A stretch of 64,000 bases of DNA from Myxococcales bacterium (GTDB lineage: Bacteria > Myxococcota_A > Polyangia > Polyangiales > Polyangiaceae): assembly GCA_004193285.1 (NCBI GenBank), contig SECP01000040.1, forward strand, positions 1-64,000, written 5' to 3'. Position 1 is the first letter of the stretch, and each line of letters opens with the position of its first letter. This document shows, piece by piece, positions 42,628-51,363 of the stretch. The translations under genes and the position numbers were made by a program. The notes under the pieces were generated by a model. It searched no databases. It worked only from the letters and a program-made list of their open reading frames with translations, and was not told where the DNA came from.

Positions 42628-42656
42628 GCGCGCTACCGGCTGATACGTGAGCGCGC
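42628..42656. terminator. GC-rich hairpin after the ligase gene
   Basis: GCGCGCT at 42628-42634 pairs perfectly with AGCGCGC at 42650-42656 with a 15-base loop, 14 bp after the stop codon. There is no T-tract, so termination is only a possibility. Confidence 0.3.
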
Positions 42657-42849
42657 GCCCTCGAGATAGCAGGCGCCTCGCTTCGAAGCCCGTCTCGATC
42701 TTGCCCGACTCGTGCGCTTCGGTCGCCCACCCCGCCGACTCTGGCGAGGCCGCGAAACGATACTCATTGTGTCGCGGTGCCCGGCGGCCTAGTCAGGGGC
42801 GCCAACAGATATGTGGAACCTGCACGACGGGCGCTTGGGGGACCGCGCT

Positions 42850-45165
42850 ATGCGCGTCGCAGGGGTGCTGGCAGCTTGTCTGTCGCTGGCGGGGTGTACG
42901 ACGCCAGGGGCCTCCGATTCGGGGCGGGCGCAGGCGCTCGAGCGCAGCACGAAATCCGCGAAGACCGAAAGAACCGAAGACCCCGAGAACACCGAAAAAT
43001 CTCGAGAGTCCGAGGAGAGCGAACCGGACGAGAAGCTCGACGAGAAGCTGCCCGGAGGCGAAGGCGTGATCGACGAGCGCTTGCTGGCTGCGGTTCGACG
43101 CGGCAAGCCGGTCGACGCGTTCGTGCTGCTCGAGGCGGAGCTGCCGAAGCTGCCGGAGCTGCCGGGCGTGCGTCCGGAGCATCGCAAGGGGGTGTGGCTC
43201 ACCGCGCTGAAGGCTGATTTTGCCTCGAAAAAGGAGCGGCTGAGCGCGGCGCTGCGCGAGATCGAGGTGCGGCAGAGTTTCGATTCGCTGCCCCTGCTCA
43301 TGGTGCGTATCGTCAAGGAAGAGCAGCTGAAGCGGCTCGCCAGTAGCGAGCTCGTCGCGGGCGTCACGATCATGCACGAGAATGATCTGCACCTCGGGCA
43401 GGCCTTGCCGTTGATTCGCGCGGTGGAGACGACGCAGTGGGGTCTGCGCGGGGCGGGAGTCGGCATCGCGGTGCTAGACACCGGGGTCAACTTCTCCGAT
43501 CGAGCTTTCGGGACCTGCTCGGCTCCGGGCGTGCCGGGCTGCCGGGTGGTGCGCTCGGTCGAGGTGAGCCCCAACGACGGCTCGCCGGATGATCACGGGC
43601 ACGGTTCTTCGATGGCTCAAATCGCGCTCTCGGTGGCGCCCGCCGCCAACCTCCACGTGTTCGACGTGTCGCGTCGTCTCGGCATGATCAACGACGAAGA
43701 TGCGCTGACGGCGGTCAATAACGTCATCAATACCGCGATTTCGGCGAACATCCGGGCCCTCAGCCTGAGCTTCGGCGTCAAAGAGTATTGGACGAGGACC
43801 TGCGAGTGGCGCGGGATCTCGCGCAATCCGTATCAAGTTCCGTTCGGGATTTTGCGCATACTGGACGTGTTGCCCGTCGTCTCGACCGGCAACGACGCTT
43901 CGAACGGCAATGTCTTCAAGACTGGTGTGGCCTGGCCCGCTTGTACGCCTGGCGCAATGCGAGTGGGCGCGGTCTACGACTCGGCGGCGGTCACACCGGA
44001 CTTCAAGCCACCGATGGACTGCGCGGACGCGGCAGCGGTGGTGGACGCGGTTCCGTGCTTTTCCCAAACCGGTCCGTTGGTCTCCATATTGGCGCCCGGT
44101 GCCGACATCACCGCGCTCGGGCGAACCGCGGTTGGTACGTCGGAGGCCGCGCCGCAGGTTGCGGGGGCTTTCGCGGTGCTCAGCGCCATGAGGCCGGTCG
44201 GGCGCTCCTTCATCGAGCCGATTTTGCTCAACAACGGTCCACTCGTGAACGATCCACGTGTGGGAATCGCGCGGACTCGCCTCGACGTCGCGAGCTCCGC
44301 GATCGCGATGATTGGCGCCATTCCGGACGACTTCTCGGCGGCGCGCGCGCTCAGCGGCATCTCGGCGCTGACGACGACCGGCAGCTATGGCGTGACGCTC
44401 GAAGCGGGAGAGCCGGTGCATGCGGGGGTGCCGCAGGGAGGCTCGGTTTGGTTCAGCTGGACCGCGCCGTACACCGGCCCCGCGACGGTCACGACTGCCG
44501 GCTCGGATTTCGATACCGTGCTCGCCGTCTACACCGGCAGCAGCGTCGATACGCTCACGGAGGTCACCGCCAACGACGACGCGTCCGGGCCGGGCCCTTC
44601 GGGGGTGCAATTCCAAGCTCAAGCGAACACTACCTTCCGCATCGCCGTGAGCGGCAAAGTCGTCGGCGGCCAAGCTCAGCGTGGCGTCGTTCGACTCCGC
44701 ATCAACGGCGCGCCGACGAACGACGCGTTGGCGAACGCGGTGGGGCTGCCTGGCGATCTACCGATCGGGCCCATCGCGGGCGACAACTTGGGCGCGACCA
44801 AGGAGCTCGGCGAACCTCACCACTGTGGGAACGACGGCGGTGCATCGGTTTGGTACACGTTTCAGCCGAGCTCGTGGTCAGGCCTGGTCACCGCCACCAT
44901 TTCCCCCACGCTTCTTGGTATCGGCGCGTGCGTGACGGTGTACAGCAGCAGCTTGAGCTCGCCGACGCCGCTCGATTTGCAGCGTGAAGGCGGCGGTATG
45001 TGGGCGACTTGGGACGATACCTGGTCCGCCGAGTTCGTCGCGCGCACGGACCGGCACTACTTCATCGTCGTCGAAGGAATGTCCACGGAGGAGCCTGGCT
45101 TCGACGCGCCTGCGCGCGGCACCTTCACGCTCTCGCTGGACGAGTCGCACCCGCCGAATCCGTGA
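42850..45165 (+). CDS. Subtilisin-like protease lipoprotein
   Basis: A 771-aa S8 protease. The signal peptide ends in the lipobox SLAGC; the ATG at 42850 is chosen over one 13 codons upstream because it begins that signal. An acidic, lysine/glutamate-rich linker and a propeptide precede the catalytic domain with IAVLDTGVNF (Asp), DDHGHGSSMAQ (His) and VGTSEAAPQVAGAF (Ser, in TSEA rather than the usual TSMA). The last 270 residues hold two bacterial pre-peptidase-like beta domains (VWFSWTAPYTGPATVTT, VWYTFQPSSWSGLVTATI). Confidence 0.9.
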   Translation: MRVAGVLAACLSLAGCTTPGASDSGRAQALERSTKSAKTERTEDPENTEKSRESEESEPDEKLDEKLPGGEGVIDERLLAAVRRGKPVDAFVLLEAELPKLPELPGVRPEHRKGVWLTALKADFASKKERLSAALREIEVRQSFDSLPLLMVRIVKEEQLKRLASSELVAGVTIMHENDLHLGQALPLIRAVETTQWGLRGAGVGIAVLDTGVNFSDRAFGTCSAPGVPGCRVVRSVEVSPNDGSPDDHGHGSSMAQIALSVAPAANLHVFDVSRRLGMINDEDALTAVNNVINTAISANIRALSLSFGVKEYWTRTCEWRGISRNPYQVPFGILRILDVLPVVSTGNDASNGNVFKTGVAWPACTPGAMRVGAVYDSAAVTPDFKPPMDCADAAAVVDAVPCFSQTGPLVSILAPGADITALGRTAVGTSEAAPQVAGAFAVLSAMRPVGRSFIEPILLNNGPLVNDPRVGIARTRLDVASSAIAMIGAIPDDFSAARALSGISALTTTGSYGVTLEAGEPVHAGVPQGGSVWFSWTAPYTGPATVTTAGSDFDTVLAVYTGSSVDTLTEVTANDDASGPGPSGVQFQAQANTTFRIAVSGKVVGGQAQRGVVRLRINGAPTNDALANAVGLPGDLPIGPIAGDNLGATKELGEPHHCGNDGGASVWYTFQPSSWSGLVTATISPTLLGIGACVTVYSSSLSSPTPLDLQREGGGMWATWDDTWSAEFVARTDRHYFIVVEGMSTEEPGFDAPARGTFTLSLDESHPPNP

Positions 45166-45249
45166 CGGTTGAGCGCGCTTCGAGCGGTACGATGACGCGA
45201 CCGCTCGGCGACGGCCGCATGGTGGAAGGGGCAGTCACCGCGAGGTCGG

Positions 45250-45906
45250 TCAGACGCCGACTCGGCTCCGCGTTGGCGCCCGTTGCGGTTTCGGCTCCGT
45301 GGTCGCCGCTGCGCGCGCCCGCAAGCGACTCAGGGAGACCGGCGTGATGCCGAGGTACGAGGCGATGTCATAGCTCCGAAGGTCGGGCAAAAGCGCTCGG
45401 TGAGTTTCGCGAAAGCGCGCGTAGCGCTCGGCGGCGCTGAGCGTGAGCAGCTCGTGGGCGCGCTCTTCTCGCTCGAGGAGGGTGAGCTCTGCCAAGCGTC
45501 GCCCGAGAGTCTGAAAGCAGGCATGCCGGGCGTACAGCGCCTCCAGCTCCGACCAGCGCAGCACGAATAGCTCACTGTCGATGATCGCCTCCACACTCAG
45601 GTAGGACGGCGCGCCGGTCAGCAGCGAGACGTAGGCCCCTACCACCGCTCCGGGCCCTCCGAACCCCCGGACGATTTGCTTGCCGCGCGGGGTTGCATGC
45701 GCTTTGCGGATGAGCCCGCTCACAACGAAGCCGACGTGAGCTGCGCAATCGCCCGCTCGCGTCAGGTACTCGCCGCGCCGCAGGCGGCGAAAAGTCAGCC
45801 GGGATTCCAGGTGAGCTAGCTCCTTCGCAGGGAGGGGGGCGAGCTGCCCGAGAGACTGACGCAGCTGGGTTCGGGCCCGTGCTTTGTTATCCCTGGTTAA
45901 CGACAT
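45250..45906 (-). CDS. Crp/Fnr-family transcriptional regulator
   Basis: A 218-aa regulator with an N-terminal cyclic-nucleotide-binding-type domain (FRRLRRGEYLTRAGDCAAHVGFVVSGLIRK) and a C-terminal HTH (LRSYDIASYLGITPVSLSRLRAR). No cysteine cluster for an iron-sulfur centre is seen at the N-terminus. It is divergent from the glycerophosphodiesterase gene at 45936. Confidence 0.88.
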   Translation of the reverse strand: MSLTRDNKARARTQLRQSLGQLAPLPAKELAHLESRLTFRRLRRGEYLTRAGDCAAHVGFVVSGLIRKAHATPRGKQIVRGFGGPGAVVGAYVSLLTGAPSYLSVEAIIDSELFVLRWSELEALYARHACFQTLGRRLAELTLLEREERAHELLTLSAAERYARFRETHRALLPDLRSYDIASYLGITPVSLSRLRARAAATTEPKPQRAPTRSRVGV

Positions 45907-45935
45907 CGCCCGAGATCTGCCCGAGACTCGCGGTC

Positions 45936-46685
45936 GTGTCGACCTTTCTACTGATTGCCAAAGCCGGGGGCTCGGCTGAAGCCGCGGAAAATACGTGCGA
46001 AGCCATCGCGCGCGCGGTTGGCGTTCAACCTCCGAACGGTTGTGAGGTCGCGGTCGAAGTCGACCTGCGGCTCAGCCGCGACGACGAATTCGTGGCTCTT
46101 CATGACGCTACCCTCGAGCGGACGACTGGCGGCCGAGGCTCGGCACGTCAGCACACCTTACGTGAGCTCTGCCGGCTGAAAGCGGGTCCGAACGCCGAGC
46201 GGGTGCCGAGCCTCTTCGAAGTGCTGGAAGCTGCGGGTGACCGCCAGTTGCTGTTGGATTTGCACGATGACGACGTCACTTCAGTTGCCACGCTCTCACG
46301 CTGCCTCGCGCGCATTCGGCCCGAGCAGCGCGAGCGCTTGTGGGTAGCGAGTGAGCACGGCCGAGTGGTCGAGGCTCTGCGTCGGTCGGAACCCGCGCTC
46401 CGCACGGCAGCTACCAAGCGCGAAGCTTGGGGCAAGCTGTTGTTCGGGCGCCTTGGGCTCGGAAGGTGGGCCGCCCGCGGCCACGTGTGGGTCGTCCCCG
46501 AGCGCCATGCCGGTTGGCAAGTCGTATCGCCTCGCTTCGTCGAAGAAGCTCGCGCTGCCGGCGATGCCGTGTGGGTGTTCGTCGTGAACGACGCGGGGGC
46601 CCTCCGGCGGCTCCGGCGCTGGGGCGTCGGTGGGTGCCTGACTACTCGGCCTGCTGGGCTCGTAAGCGAGCTGACGGAGGTCTGA
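45936..46685 (+). CDS. Glycerophosphodiester phosphodiesterase family protein
   Basis: A 249-aa TIM-barrel hydrolase that splits glycerophosphodiesters. Family landmarks are NTCEAIARAV, the acidic VEVDLRLSRDDEFVALHD and LERTTGGRG, and a C-terminal VWVFVVNDAGALRRLRRWGVGGCLTTRP. The usual first catalytic His-Arg near AHRG is not present; here it is IAKAGGSAE, so activity may be altered. GTG 45936 is taken as the start because it begins the barrel. Confidence 0.78.
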   Translation: MSTFLLIAKAGGSAEAAENTCEAIARAVGVQPPNGCEVAVEVDLRLSRDDEFVALHDATLERTTGGRGSARQHTLRELCRLKAGPNAERVPSLFEVLEAAGDRQLLLDLHDDDVTSVATLSRCLARIRPEQRERLWVASEHGRVVEALRRSEPALRTAATKREAWGKLLFGRLGLGRWAARGHVWVVPERHAGWQVVSPRFVEEARAAGDAVWVFVVNDAGALRRLRRWGVGGCLTTRPAGLVSELTEV

Positions 46686-46702
46686 CTAACTCGTTCCGCA
46701 AG

Positions 46703-47410
46703 CTAAACGTCTACCCCTTCCAACCGCCAGGCTTGGGCGAGCTGGTCGCGGCAGCCTTCCTCGATCACGTCCGCGTGGCCAACGATGAGACGCCGAGCTG
46801 GTCGCTTCAAGATGGCGGACAGGGACTGAGCCGCCGCGGCTTTGTCAGGTTTCGACCATCTAACGTCCGGCGGGACGCGTACTCGCTCATAGAAACCGGT
46901 CACGCGCGCTGCGAAGCGACAGCTCCAGTGGTCCTTGGCGTTGGCGCAAAGCACGATGTCCGCGCCCAACAGGGTCTGCGTGGGCCGATGATAGAGCACG
47001 GTCTCGTCGAGAAACGGCACACCTGCTAGTTGCAGGGCCTCCAGCTCGGGAACCTGTCTTTGGAACTCCGCGTCGTGGATGTCCAGGTTGAGCTTCAGCG
47101 CTCGGTTCTTGGCGGCGGCCGACGCCGGGCCCACCACTCGTGCCTCAGAAAAAAGCCTCGCTGCCGCCGGCGTCCCCAGGTGATGAAAGGAATTGGGCAC
47201 TATCAACCACCGCACCGGGCCGAGCGCGCGTAGTTGCTCGCTCACGGCGTCGGTGGGCGGCGCCGCGCTGTGGAGCAGCAAGTTGCCGTCTTCCAGACGT
47301 AGGATCGTGGTGCGGGCGCGCTGACGTATCCCGCTGAACCAAACCGGGCGTTCAAAGGTCCAGATTTTGTCCGCCACGACATTGACGAGCGTCGACACGA
47401 AATCAGCCAT
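46703..47410 (-). CDS. DUF4336-like metallohydrolase-fold protein
   Basis: A 235-aa protein related to metallo-beta-lactamase folds: TTILRLEDGNLLLHS, VRWLIVPNSFHHLGT and RLIVGHADVIEE. Only some metal ligands are kept, as usual in this family. Its start overlaps the end of the sigma-factor gene by 8 bp, so the two are cotranslated and it may be a functional partner of the sigma factor. Reaction unknown. Confidence 0.75.
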   Translation of the reverse strand: MADFVSTLVNVVADKIWTFERPVWFSGIRQRARTTILRLEDGNLLLHSAAPPTDAVSEQLRALGPVRWLIVPNSFHHLGTPAAARLFSEARVVGPASAAAKNRALKLNLDIHDAEFQRQVPELEALQLAGVPFLDETVLYHRPTQTLLGADIVLCANAKDHWSCRFAARVTGFYERVRVPPDVRWSKPDKAAAAQSLSAILKRPARRLIVGHADVIEEGCRDQLAQAWRLEGVDV

Positions 47411-48287
47411 GCTCAGAGAGACGAGGTAGCCCTCCAGATCGTGACAGTGCCCTCAGCTTGGCCGGGTTCCTGCAGACCCAGACGCCGAACACGACCGAGC
47501 CGTCCGTTTCGACCTCCGTGACGCTAGCGGGCACTCCACCATCGAGAACGACGAGCGCCGGCCAGCCATTGATGTGGCGAACCTCAAATTCTACATCGGG
47601 GTCGATCTTCCTCGAGAGGCCGATGAACAGCCGCGCTACCCTCTCCGCTCCGTGGATGACGTTCAGAGCCGTCTTCACCTGCCCGCCGCCGTCCAGCGCC
47701 GCGCGCGCGTCTTGGGCGAGGAAGGACTCGACCTTCTTCACGTCACCCGTCCGGACGGCCGCGAAAAAGGCGCCCAAGATCGCGAGGTGTGCGTCACGTG
47801 ACGCCGCGAAGCGCGGCCTTGCGGCTTGCACGTGACTGCGGGCGCGGTGCAGCAGCTGGCGCACGGCCGGCGCTTGCCGTTCGAGCACGGTCGCGGCCTC
47901 CTCCGCGGAGTACTCGAAAAGCTCGATGAGGACGAACGCAGCTCGTTCTGGGGGTGAAAGCCGCTCCAGAAGCATGAGGAACGCGAGAGAGATGGATTCC
48001 GGATCCACGGGCGTGCCCTGCAGCATCGCGCCGTCCGTCTCGAGGGGCTCCGGCAGCCATGCCCCAACGTACTCTTCGCGTCGCGCGCGAGCTGACTTCA
48101 GCTCATCGAGGCACAGGCGCGTGACCACCTGCTCCAGCCACCGCTTCGGGTGCTCGATGTTGGCGATGTGCGCGGCGAAACGCAGATGTGCTTCTTGAAG
48201 AACGTCCTCGGCGTCGGTCACCGCGCCCAGCATTCGATAGGCCAACGTGAAGAGTGAAGGCCGATAAGCTTCGAACGTATCCATCAT
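47403..48287 (-). CDS. ECF sigma factor of the SigJ/ECF41 type
   Basis: A 294-aa sigma factor. Region 2 (FTLAYRMLGAVTDAEDVLQEAHLRF) and region 4 (SPPERAAFVLIELFEYSAEEAATVL) are followed by a SnoaL/NTF2-like C-terminal extension of about 120 residues (LAILGAFFAAVRTGDVKKVESFLA), the hallmark of ECF41-like sigmas where the extension acts in place of a separate anti-sigma factor. ATG 48287 is chosen for the GGGAGG ribosome-binding site seven bases upstream. Confidence 0.88.
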   Translation of the reverse strand: MMDTFEAYRPSLFTLAYRMLGAVTDAEDVLQEAHLRFAAHIANIEHPKRWLEQVVTRLCLDELKSARARREEYVGAWLPEPLETDGAMLQGTPVDPESISLAFLMLLERLSPPERAAFVLIELFEYSAEEAATVLERQAPAVRQLLHRARSHVQAARPRFAASRDAHLAILGAFFAAVRTGDVKKVESFLAQDARAALDGGGQVKTALNVIHGAERVARLFIGLSRKIDPDVEFEVRHINGWPALVVLDGGVPASVTEVETDGSVVFGVWVCRNPAKLRALSRSGGLPRLSEHG

Positions 48288-48408
48288 GACGATTCCTCCC
48301 ACGACCAAAACCTGATCCTCGAACCCCGCAGCAAGTTCCGCCCTGTCGGCGGAGCGCAACTCGTTTCAACCCAGCCCCTAGCGGCGAATCAATCGATGGT
48401 TCCCTCGG

Positions 48409-48831
48409 CTACCCAAATTCCGAACCTTCAGCTGACGTTGGGTGCTCCGCGTCGAACTGAGGAGCGCTACCACCGATGTGGTCCCAGGGTGCTTTGGAAC
48501 CGACGAACGTGTGCATTTCGATTTCAACACCAGGGTCACCCTCCACTGTTCCGAGCGTTACACCGTGCACCTTCCCCTCGAAGATGCCGCACAGTGTCGA
48601 GCCACAGACCCGACAGAAGGCGAGGCCCCAGCCCGTCGGACCGACGTATTCGGCCAGCCTGTCCTTGCCGAGGACCCAGCTCAAGGTGCTACCGCTAGGA
48701 AGCTCCGCGTAGGCCGACGATGCGCCGCTGAACGCCTTACGGCAGCGCGAACAGTGACAGGCGCTCGCGCGACCGAGCACACCATCGATCTTGTAACGAA
48801 CCGCACCGCAAAAGCACCCACCCTCAAGCAT
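48409..48831 (-). CDS. GFA/CENP-V family zinc protein
   Basis: A 140-aa protein of the family named for glutathione-dependent formaldehyde-activating enzyme. The zinc ligands are in GGCFCGAVRY, ACHCSRCRKA and FCRVCGSTL. The fold is common but its catalytic function is mostly unproven. ATG 48831 (MLEGGCFCG) fits the family start. Confidence 0.85.
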   Translation of the reverse strand: MLEGGCFCGAVRYKIDGVLGRASACHCSRCRKAFSGASSAYAELPSGSTLSWVLGKDRLAEYVGPTGWGLAFCRVCGSTLCGIFEGKVHGVTLGTVEGDPGVEIEMHTFVGSKAPWDHIGGSAPQFDAEHPTSAEGSEFG

Positions 48832-48995
48832 CAAACCTCGCTCCTGACCTCGCGTCTGTGCCGAACCACCCATAATTCACTACGGCTTCTGAAGTTTCGC
48901 AAGCGCAACTGGGCTTCGGCGGAGGATGTCGGCATGGCCTCCACCCGCACTGGCGAGGCGCAGGAGGATTCGTGAATCAGCCGTCTCCGGCGGCG

Positions 48996-49586
48996 TCACA
49001 AACAATACGGAATGACCAGACGGGTCCTGGCCGCGTACGTAGCGTAGCCGGGGAAGTGCGCGATGAGCTCAGCGTCCTCGCGGCGCAGCGCGCGCACCGT
49101 GACCACGAACAGGTACAGAGCGCTCGGCACGAGCCAGAGGGACCCGCTGAGCAGTACGGTCCCAGCCCCCGCTAGCAGCTTCGCCAGGTACATCGGGTGG
49201 CGAATCCACGCGTAGGGCCCAGTCGTGACGAGCGCTCGCGGCAAGAGCGAGTCGTAGCAGGGTGAATAGTTTTCGCCGAGGTGTCGGAGCGCGAAATGGG
49301 TGAGCCAGAGCCCGGCTATGAGCAGTGCGGCTCCCAGCCAGCGCAGCTCGAGCTGCGAATGAAACGGGAGCAACCAGGGCGAGTTGCTCCACAAGCACGC
49401 TACGCTGACCGCGAGCTGCGCCCCGAACAGGAGCGGATTCAAGCGCCGGTAGATGGCGTCGGGCGCTGCCGCCGCTGGGCACCTTCCCGATGCGTAGCGG
49501 CGACCTTTGCGAATGCGCGCGTGCAACATGCCCCAGAGCGCCGACCAACCGAGCTGTACTATCGTGAGAGCCAGCGCGTGTACCAT
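48996..49586 (-). CDS. Isoprenylcysteine methyltransferase-like membrane protein
   Basis: A 196-aa protein with four to five hydrophobic segments. The C-terminal part has LVTTGPYAWIRHPMYLAKLLAG and EDAELIAHFPGYATYAARTRLVIP, the RHPxY/E motifs of the ICMT/PEMT-type methyltransferase family. It may methylate a lipid or small molecule. The MAPEG-like gene follows upstream by 50 bp in the same direction. Confidence 0.82.
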   Translation of the reverse strand: MVHALALTIVQLGWSALWGMLHARIRKGRRYASGRCPAAAAPDAIYRRLNPLLFGAQLAVSVACLWSNSPWLLPFHSQLELRWLGAALLIAGLWLTHFALRHLGENYSPCYDSLLPRALVTTGPYAWIRHPMYLAKLLAGAGTVLLSGSLWLVPSALYLFVVTVRALRREDAELIAHFPGYATYAARTRLVIPYCL

Positions 49587-49636
49587 GACGACGGCAGCTT
49601 AGCCCGGCCAGCGTGGCGCGCGCCTCTCCGCGAAGG

Positions 49637-50080
49637 CTAGGTGCCGCGCAAACGTGAGAGCGCGGTGACCACGCAGTGCACCGCCAGCGCTGCCAGAATG
49701 AAGAGACCGGCGCCAAAGGCTCGGTTGCGGTGGGGCTGCTGGGCTCGCAGCATGAACCAGGTGTGCAAGGCGCGAGTGAGCGCATAGGCTGGGAAGTAAA
49801 GCCACGCGGCCCAGGGCGTCGCGCCGAGCGCAACATAAACGGCGCCGAAGACCAGAAAGTAGGGCTGTCCTTCGCCGTCGTTCCGCAGTGCTCGCTGGGG
49901 GCGAACGACTAGGTCGCTCTCGTCCGCGACCTGTTCGCCGTTCCAATGAGCGGCGTCCTCAGCATACTGAAACTTGCCCGTGCGCAGGCGGTTGGCGCCT
50001 TGCAGTGAGACGACGAAGACGAGCTTGGCGAAGAGGACGAAAGCGGCTGAGACGTAGGCGGCCATCGTGAGAGCGTGCAT
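49637..50080 (-). CDS. MAPEG-family-like membrane protein
   Basis: A 147-aa membrane protein with four hydrophobic helices. RTGKFQYAEDAAHW, VVRPQRALRNDGE and YVALGATPWAAWLYFP followed by LTRALHTWFML resemble the MAPEG superfamily (glutathione-dependent membrane enzymes). ATG 50080 is used; the start codon of the divergent AraC gene is only two bases away. Confidence 0.7.
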   Translation of the reverse strand: MHALTMAAYVSAAFVLFAKLVFVVSLQGANRLRTGKFQYAEDAAHWNGEQVADESDLVVRPQRALRNDGEGQPYFLVFGAVYVALGATPWAAWLYFPAYALTRALHTWFMLRAQQPHRNRAFGAGLFILAALAVHCVVTALSRLRGT

Positions 50081-50081
50081 A

Positions 50082-50873
50082 ATGAGCAGGATGGGGCTGA
50101 TGTTCGGGAGCGGCTTGAACGAATCGGGCGAAGCCGGCGAGGCGTGTGTCGTCAAGGGTGGCGCCGTCCACACCAGTCGGTCGCAACGGACGACGCAGCA
50201 TGCTCACTATGCGTGGAAGGTCCACGTGGGCTTGGATGCTCCGGTATGGGTGAAGCAGCGTGATAGCGGGGGCTACGGAGAGGCTCGAGTTCTCGTCATC
50301 CCCCCGAATGTTCAGCACGCGACCGGCGCCCACGGTTGGTCGGCGGCGGTGTTCTTGGAGCCTGGCTCGAGGGCAACTCCGTGGCGCGAGACAGGCGCAG
50401 CGTACTCGGTGGGTGGCCCGCAGGCGGAGCGCTTGGTTGGCCTGCTCCACGAGGCAATGAGGTCGAGCCGCGTGGACGTTGGCTGCTTCATCGACCAAGT
50501 GGCTCGATTGACCTTCGCTGCGCCCACTCCGTCGGCCTCGCTGGATGCGCGGGTGACCACGGCGCTTGCCGCGATACGCACAGACGTGGACGTCGACCTC
50601 CGGGGGCTCGCCGAGTCGCTCGGGCTATCGCTCGACCGACTCACACACCTCGTCTCGGAGCAGACGGGCATGCCGCTGCGGCGCCACACGCTCTGGCAGC
50701 GCGTGTTGCATGTGCTGGACGCGGGAGTCCGCCCGGCAGGGCTCGCGGCGGCTGCCGTCGGGGCTGGCTTCTCCGATCACGCGCACATGACGCGGTCGTT
50801 CCGCCGTTTTCTGGGCCGCGCTCCTTCGGAATTTCGCGCACCCCCACGAGTGATCGAGCCATGGAGCTCGTGA
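50082..50873 (+). CDS. AraC-family transcriptional regulator
   Basis: A 263-aa regulator with a cupin-like N-terminal half (HAHYAWKVHVGLDAPVWV) and a C-terminal double HTH (LRGLAESLGLSLDRLTHLV, LAAAAVGAGFSDHAHMTRSFRRFLGRAPSEF). The first in-frame ATG past the divergent gene is 50082; starts at 50091 or further in are possible. It probably controls the MAPEG/ICMT-like genes on the other strand. Confidence 0.85.
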   Translation: MSRMGLMFGSGLNESGEAGEACVVKGGAVHTSRSQRTTQHAHYAWKVHVGLDAPVWVKQRDSGGYGEARVLVIPPNVQHATGAHGWSAAVFLEPGSRATPWRETGAAYSVGGPQAERLVGLLHEAMRSSRVDVGCFIDQVARLTFAAPTPSASLDARVTTALAAIRTDVDVDLRGLAESLGLSLDRLTHLVSEQTGMPLRRHTLWQRVLHVLDAGVRPAGLAAAAVGAGFSDHAHMTRSFRRFLGRAPSEFRAPPRVIEPWSS

Positions 50874-50907
50874 TAGCGACGGCTGCATGAACACCTGCTC
50901 CTTTGGG

Positions 50908-51363
50908 CTATGGCGCCGCAGCGGGCAGCAGGTCCAGCGGCGCGGGGGCGCCTGAGATGCGGACGTTCAAGGTGCTAAACGTCCACTTGCCGGCGGATTT
51001 ATGGGCGCTGACGGCGAGCGTGCCGGAGCCGCGCGGACCTGAGAGCGGAATGTCCAAATTGGCATCGCCGTTCGCGCCAGAGACGTTGATTTGGCCAGTC
51101 GTGAACCAGCCGGCGCGCACGGGGGTGCCCAGCGCCGCGGTGACGGAGGGATCATGCTGCGCTGCTGCGAGTGCAAGCTCGTACGCGTCCGACGAGCGCA
51201 GCGCCGCGAAGCTGACCGCGAAAATGCCGGCGATGAACAGGCAGCCCATCACCAGTACACCCAGGCAGCCAACGCCAATCAGCAGCGGCATGCGCCGACC
51301 GCTCGCCTTTTGCGGCTGCGCTGGCGGGACGGTCGGTGGAGCTCCGGGGAACAACGGGTTCAT
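50908..51363 (-). CDS. Coa1-like membrane protein
   Basis: A 151-aa protein. A proline-rich N-terminus, one transmembrane helix (PLLIGVGCLGVLVMGCLF) and a C-terminal domain with YELALAAAQHDPSVTAALGTPV and NLDIPLSGPRGSGTLAVSA, like the cytochrome-oxidase assembly factor 1 (Coa1) family. No oxidase genes are nearby, so an assembly role is not implied. It overlaps the upstream gene by 4 bp. Confidence 0.75.
   Translation of the reverse strand: MNPLFPGAPPTVPPAQPQKASGRRMPLLIGVGCLGVLVMGCLFIAGIFAVSFAALRSSDAYELALAAAQHDPSVTAALGTPVRAGWFTTGQINVSGANGDANLDIPLSGPRGSGTLAVSAHKSAGKWTFSTLNVRISGAPAPLDLLPAAAP

Noticed and set aside
43474..44673. 399-codon frames on both other registers over the lipoprotein subtilase
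   Set aside because: Arg/His-rich shadows of the subtilase catalytic domain with no recognisable motif.
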